Source: an uncultured Eubacteriales bacterium (GTDB lineage Bacteria > Bacillota > Clostridia > Oscillospirales > Acutalibacteraceae). Taken from it: a stretch of DNA of 6,690 nucleotides. This document shows, in pieces, positions 6,472-6,690 of the stretch. The notes under the pieces were generated by a model. That model saw only the letters and a program-made list of their open reading frames with translations, had not been told where the DNA came from and made no database searches. The stretch lies in the NCBI GenBank assembly GCA_900320235.1, contig ONRO01000096.1, positions 1 through 6,690 on the forward strand, in the 5' to 3' direction. The number at the start of each line of letters is the position of its first letter. The stretch's first letter is position 1. Made by a program: the position numbers and the translations under genes.

Positions 6472-6642
6472 ATGCCGCAGGATCCAATTATTCTGCTCTC
6501 ATACGTCAATACAAAGCTCAGGGATAATTTTCCGTCACTCGAGGAGCTTTGCAAAAGTGAAGGAATTGATAAAGCAGTAATTATCGAAAAGCTTTCAACT
6601 GTGGGCTATGAATATGACGAAGGCATGAATAAATTTATCTGA
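6472..6642 (+). CDS. DUF4250 family small protein
   Basis: This is a 56-residue protein starting MPQDPIILLSYVNTKLRD and ending VGYEYDEGMNKFI. Both ends match the pattern I know for DUF4250 proteins of Clostridia, which are about 55-60 residues long and of unknown function. The start at 6472 is chosen over an in-frame ATG at 6379 because AAGGAG (6458-6463) lies eight bases upstream. The longer version would also overlap the preceding gene and add a low-complexity Lys-rich tail foreign to the family. It has no signal peptide or membrane segment and looks like a small cytosolic helical protein, possibly with a helix-turn-helix-like shape (SLEELCKSEGIDKAVIIEKL); that last point is speculation. 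It follows the zinc-ribbon gene by 28 bases and is probably co-transcribed with it. Confidence 0.9.
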   Translation: MPQDPIILLSYVNTKLRDNFPSLEELCKSEGIDKAVIIEKLSTVGYEYDEGMNKFI

Positions 6643-6670
6643 TATTCTGAAAATACAGAAAACGTAAAAA

Positions 6671-6690
6671 CTCCGCCCGTTTTATCCGGG
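6671..6690 (+). terminator. Probable intrinsic terminator, cut by the window edge
   Basis: CCCG (6676-6679) pairs with CGGG (6687-6690) around TTTTATC. The left side continues outward as CTCCG preceded by a run of A, the usual left arm of a bidirectional terminator. The matching right arm and T-run would lie beyond base 6690. It begins about 30 bases after the DUF4250 stop, where a terminator is expected. Confidence 0.55.

Noticed and set aside
6379..6642. 87-residue version of the DUF4250 protein
   Set aside because: The extra 31 residues are Lys-rich read-through of the zinc-ribbon gene's end. The RBS and family length support the start at 6472.

Overview
The window looks like a chromosomal segment of a low-GC Gram-positive gut or rumen bacterium of the Clostridia, most likely Ruminococcus-like. 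This is an inference. It rests on the AT-rich composition, strong AGGAG-type ribosome binding sites, consensus sigma-A-like promoters, a LytTR two-component pair, a secreted BspA-type leucine-rich-repeat/Ig-like protein and a small DUF4250 protein. No mobile-element gene, CRISPR array, tRNA or rRNA is visible.

Layout: positions 1-4715 are read from the minus strand, in three transcription units. (i) A LytTR response regulator (1190-477) is followed one base later by the membrane-domain N-terminus of its probable sensor kinase (475 to beyond base 1). Both are driven by a promoter near 1335-1363. (ii) A monoacylglycerol-lipase-like alpha/beta hydrolase (2515-1598) has its own promoter (2601-2629) and ends at a near-ideal intrinsic terminator (1430-1470) that separates it from the regulator. 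(iii) A secreted LRR plus four-Ig-domain surface protein (4715-2711) is broken by two single-base frameshifts, both at runs of A. Its promoter, RBS, signal peptide and every other codon are intact, so the lesions are very recent, are sequencing errors, or in one case could be a recoding/slippage site.

Positions 4716-5450 are a 735-bp non-coding divide between divergent promoters. It holds several GC-rich palindromes and repeats, notably a nested structure at 5094-5198 that ends 8 bp before a consensus promoter. That promoter drives a plus-strand pair through a leader of about 200 nt: a zinc-ribbon, single-pass membrane protein of unknown function (5451-6443) and a 56-residue DUF4250 protein (6472-6642). 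A terminator hairpin probably begins at the right edge.

Nothing here amounts to a clearly new system. The points most worth a second look are the A-run frameshifts (one of them a perfect in-frame slippery heptamer), the structured repeat beside the promoter, and the uncharacterised zinc-ribbon/DUF4250 pair.
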